5,297 nt of DNA from an uncultured Ruminococcus sp. (GTDB taxonomy: Bacteria; Bacillota; Clostridia; Oscillospirales; Ruminococcaceae), in assembly GCA_900553335.1 (NCBI GenBank), contig USCU01000095.1:1-5297 (forward strand). The letters are read 5' to 3'. Every line of letters starts with the position of its first letter. Positions within the stretch are counted from its first letter, which is position 1. Of the stretch, positions 5,225 through 5,297 are shown one piece after another. The notes under the pieces were generated by a model. That model did not search any database, was not told the DNA's origin, and worked only from the letters and a program-made list of their open reading frames with translations. The position numbers were made by a program, and so were the translations under genes.

Positions 5225-5248
5225 TTAAATCTTAGAAAATATAAAGTC
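5225..5248 (-). CDS. Possible last codons of an upstream gene in the tail-like operon
   Basis: On the - strand the last genomic bases read D-F-I-F-S-K-I and then TAA (5227-5225), 21 bases before the TTG of the next gene. No promoter is visible in the remaining 45 bases, so an upstream gene continuing beyond the contig is likely, but seven codons cannot identify it or prove the frame. Confidence 0.25.
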   Translation of the reverse strand, partial: DFIFSKI

Positions 5249-5297
5249 CTGTCTCTTATACACATCTCCGAGCCCACGAGACAAGAGGCAATCTCGT
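5249..5297 (-). other. Nextera i7 sequencing adapter (artefact)
   Basis: Exact reverse complement of bases 1-49. It begins with the mosaic end CTGTCTCTTATACACATCT, then the i7 arm, index AAGAGGCA, and ATCTCGT. It is read-through into the adapter of short library inserts that the assembler kept; genomic sequence stops at 5248. Confidence 0.98.

Noticed and set aside
1..5297. Perfect 49-base terminal inverted repeats suggesting a composite transposon or linear replicon
   Set aside because: The repeat is the engineered Tn5 mosaic end plus Illumina i7 arm, index and P7 bases; it is library adapter, and no transposase is present.

Overview
This is a metagenome-style contig from a low-GC, Gram-positive anaerobe, most likely a Ruminococcus-like member of the Oscillospiraceae (Clostridia). 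The main support is a secreted GH5 cellulase ending in a type I dockerin, the hallmark of cellulosome-forming ruminococci. Strong AGGAGG-type ribosome binding sites, TTGACA/TATAAT promoters and non-ATG starts fit the same group. Species cannot be told from the sequence.

The first and last 49 bases are not genomic. They are perfect reverse complements of each other and match the Illumina Nextera i7 adapter with its index, so the real insert is about 50-5248. The two genes cut by the ends are therefore broken by assembly, not by biology.

Layout, left to right. (1) 51-497 (+) is the C-terminal end of glycogen/maltodextrin phosphorylase, beginning just before the PLP lysine and closed by a strong hairpin terminator. 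(2) 607-2579 is a self-contained transcription unit on the + strand: a consensus promoter, a small palindrome near the start of the transcript, a dockerin-bearing GH5 endoglucanase (704-2533), and a terminator shared with the convergent gene. (3) 2587-3436 (-) is a second unit: a consensus promoter, an unlisted 35-codon ORF that begins practically at the predicted transcript start, and, four bases after its stop, a TarI/IspD-family cytidylyltransferase. (4) 3446-5248 (-) is a tightly overlapped three-gene operon ending in its own terminator. The proteins resemble phage-tail components (a tail-terminator-sized protein, a small beta-rich protein, a baseplate-hub/XkdQ-like protein), probably from a prophage or a domesticated tail element.

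The genes do not form one pathway. Glycogen phosphorylase handles storage glucan, the cellulase attacks extracellular beta-glucan, and the cytidylyltransferase makes an activated polyol or isoprenoid precursor. The tail-like operon is accessory DNA abutting host genes. The least explained element is the Cys/His-containing small ORF at 3293-3400.
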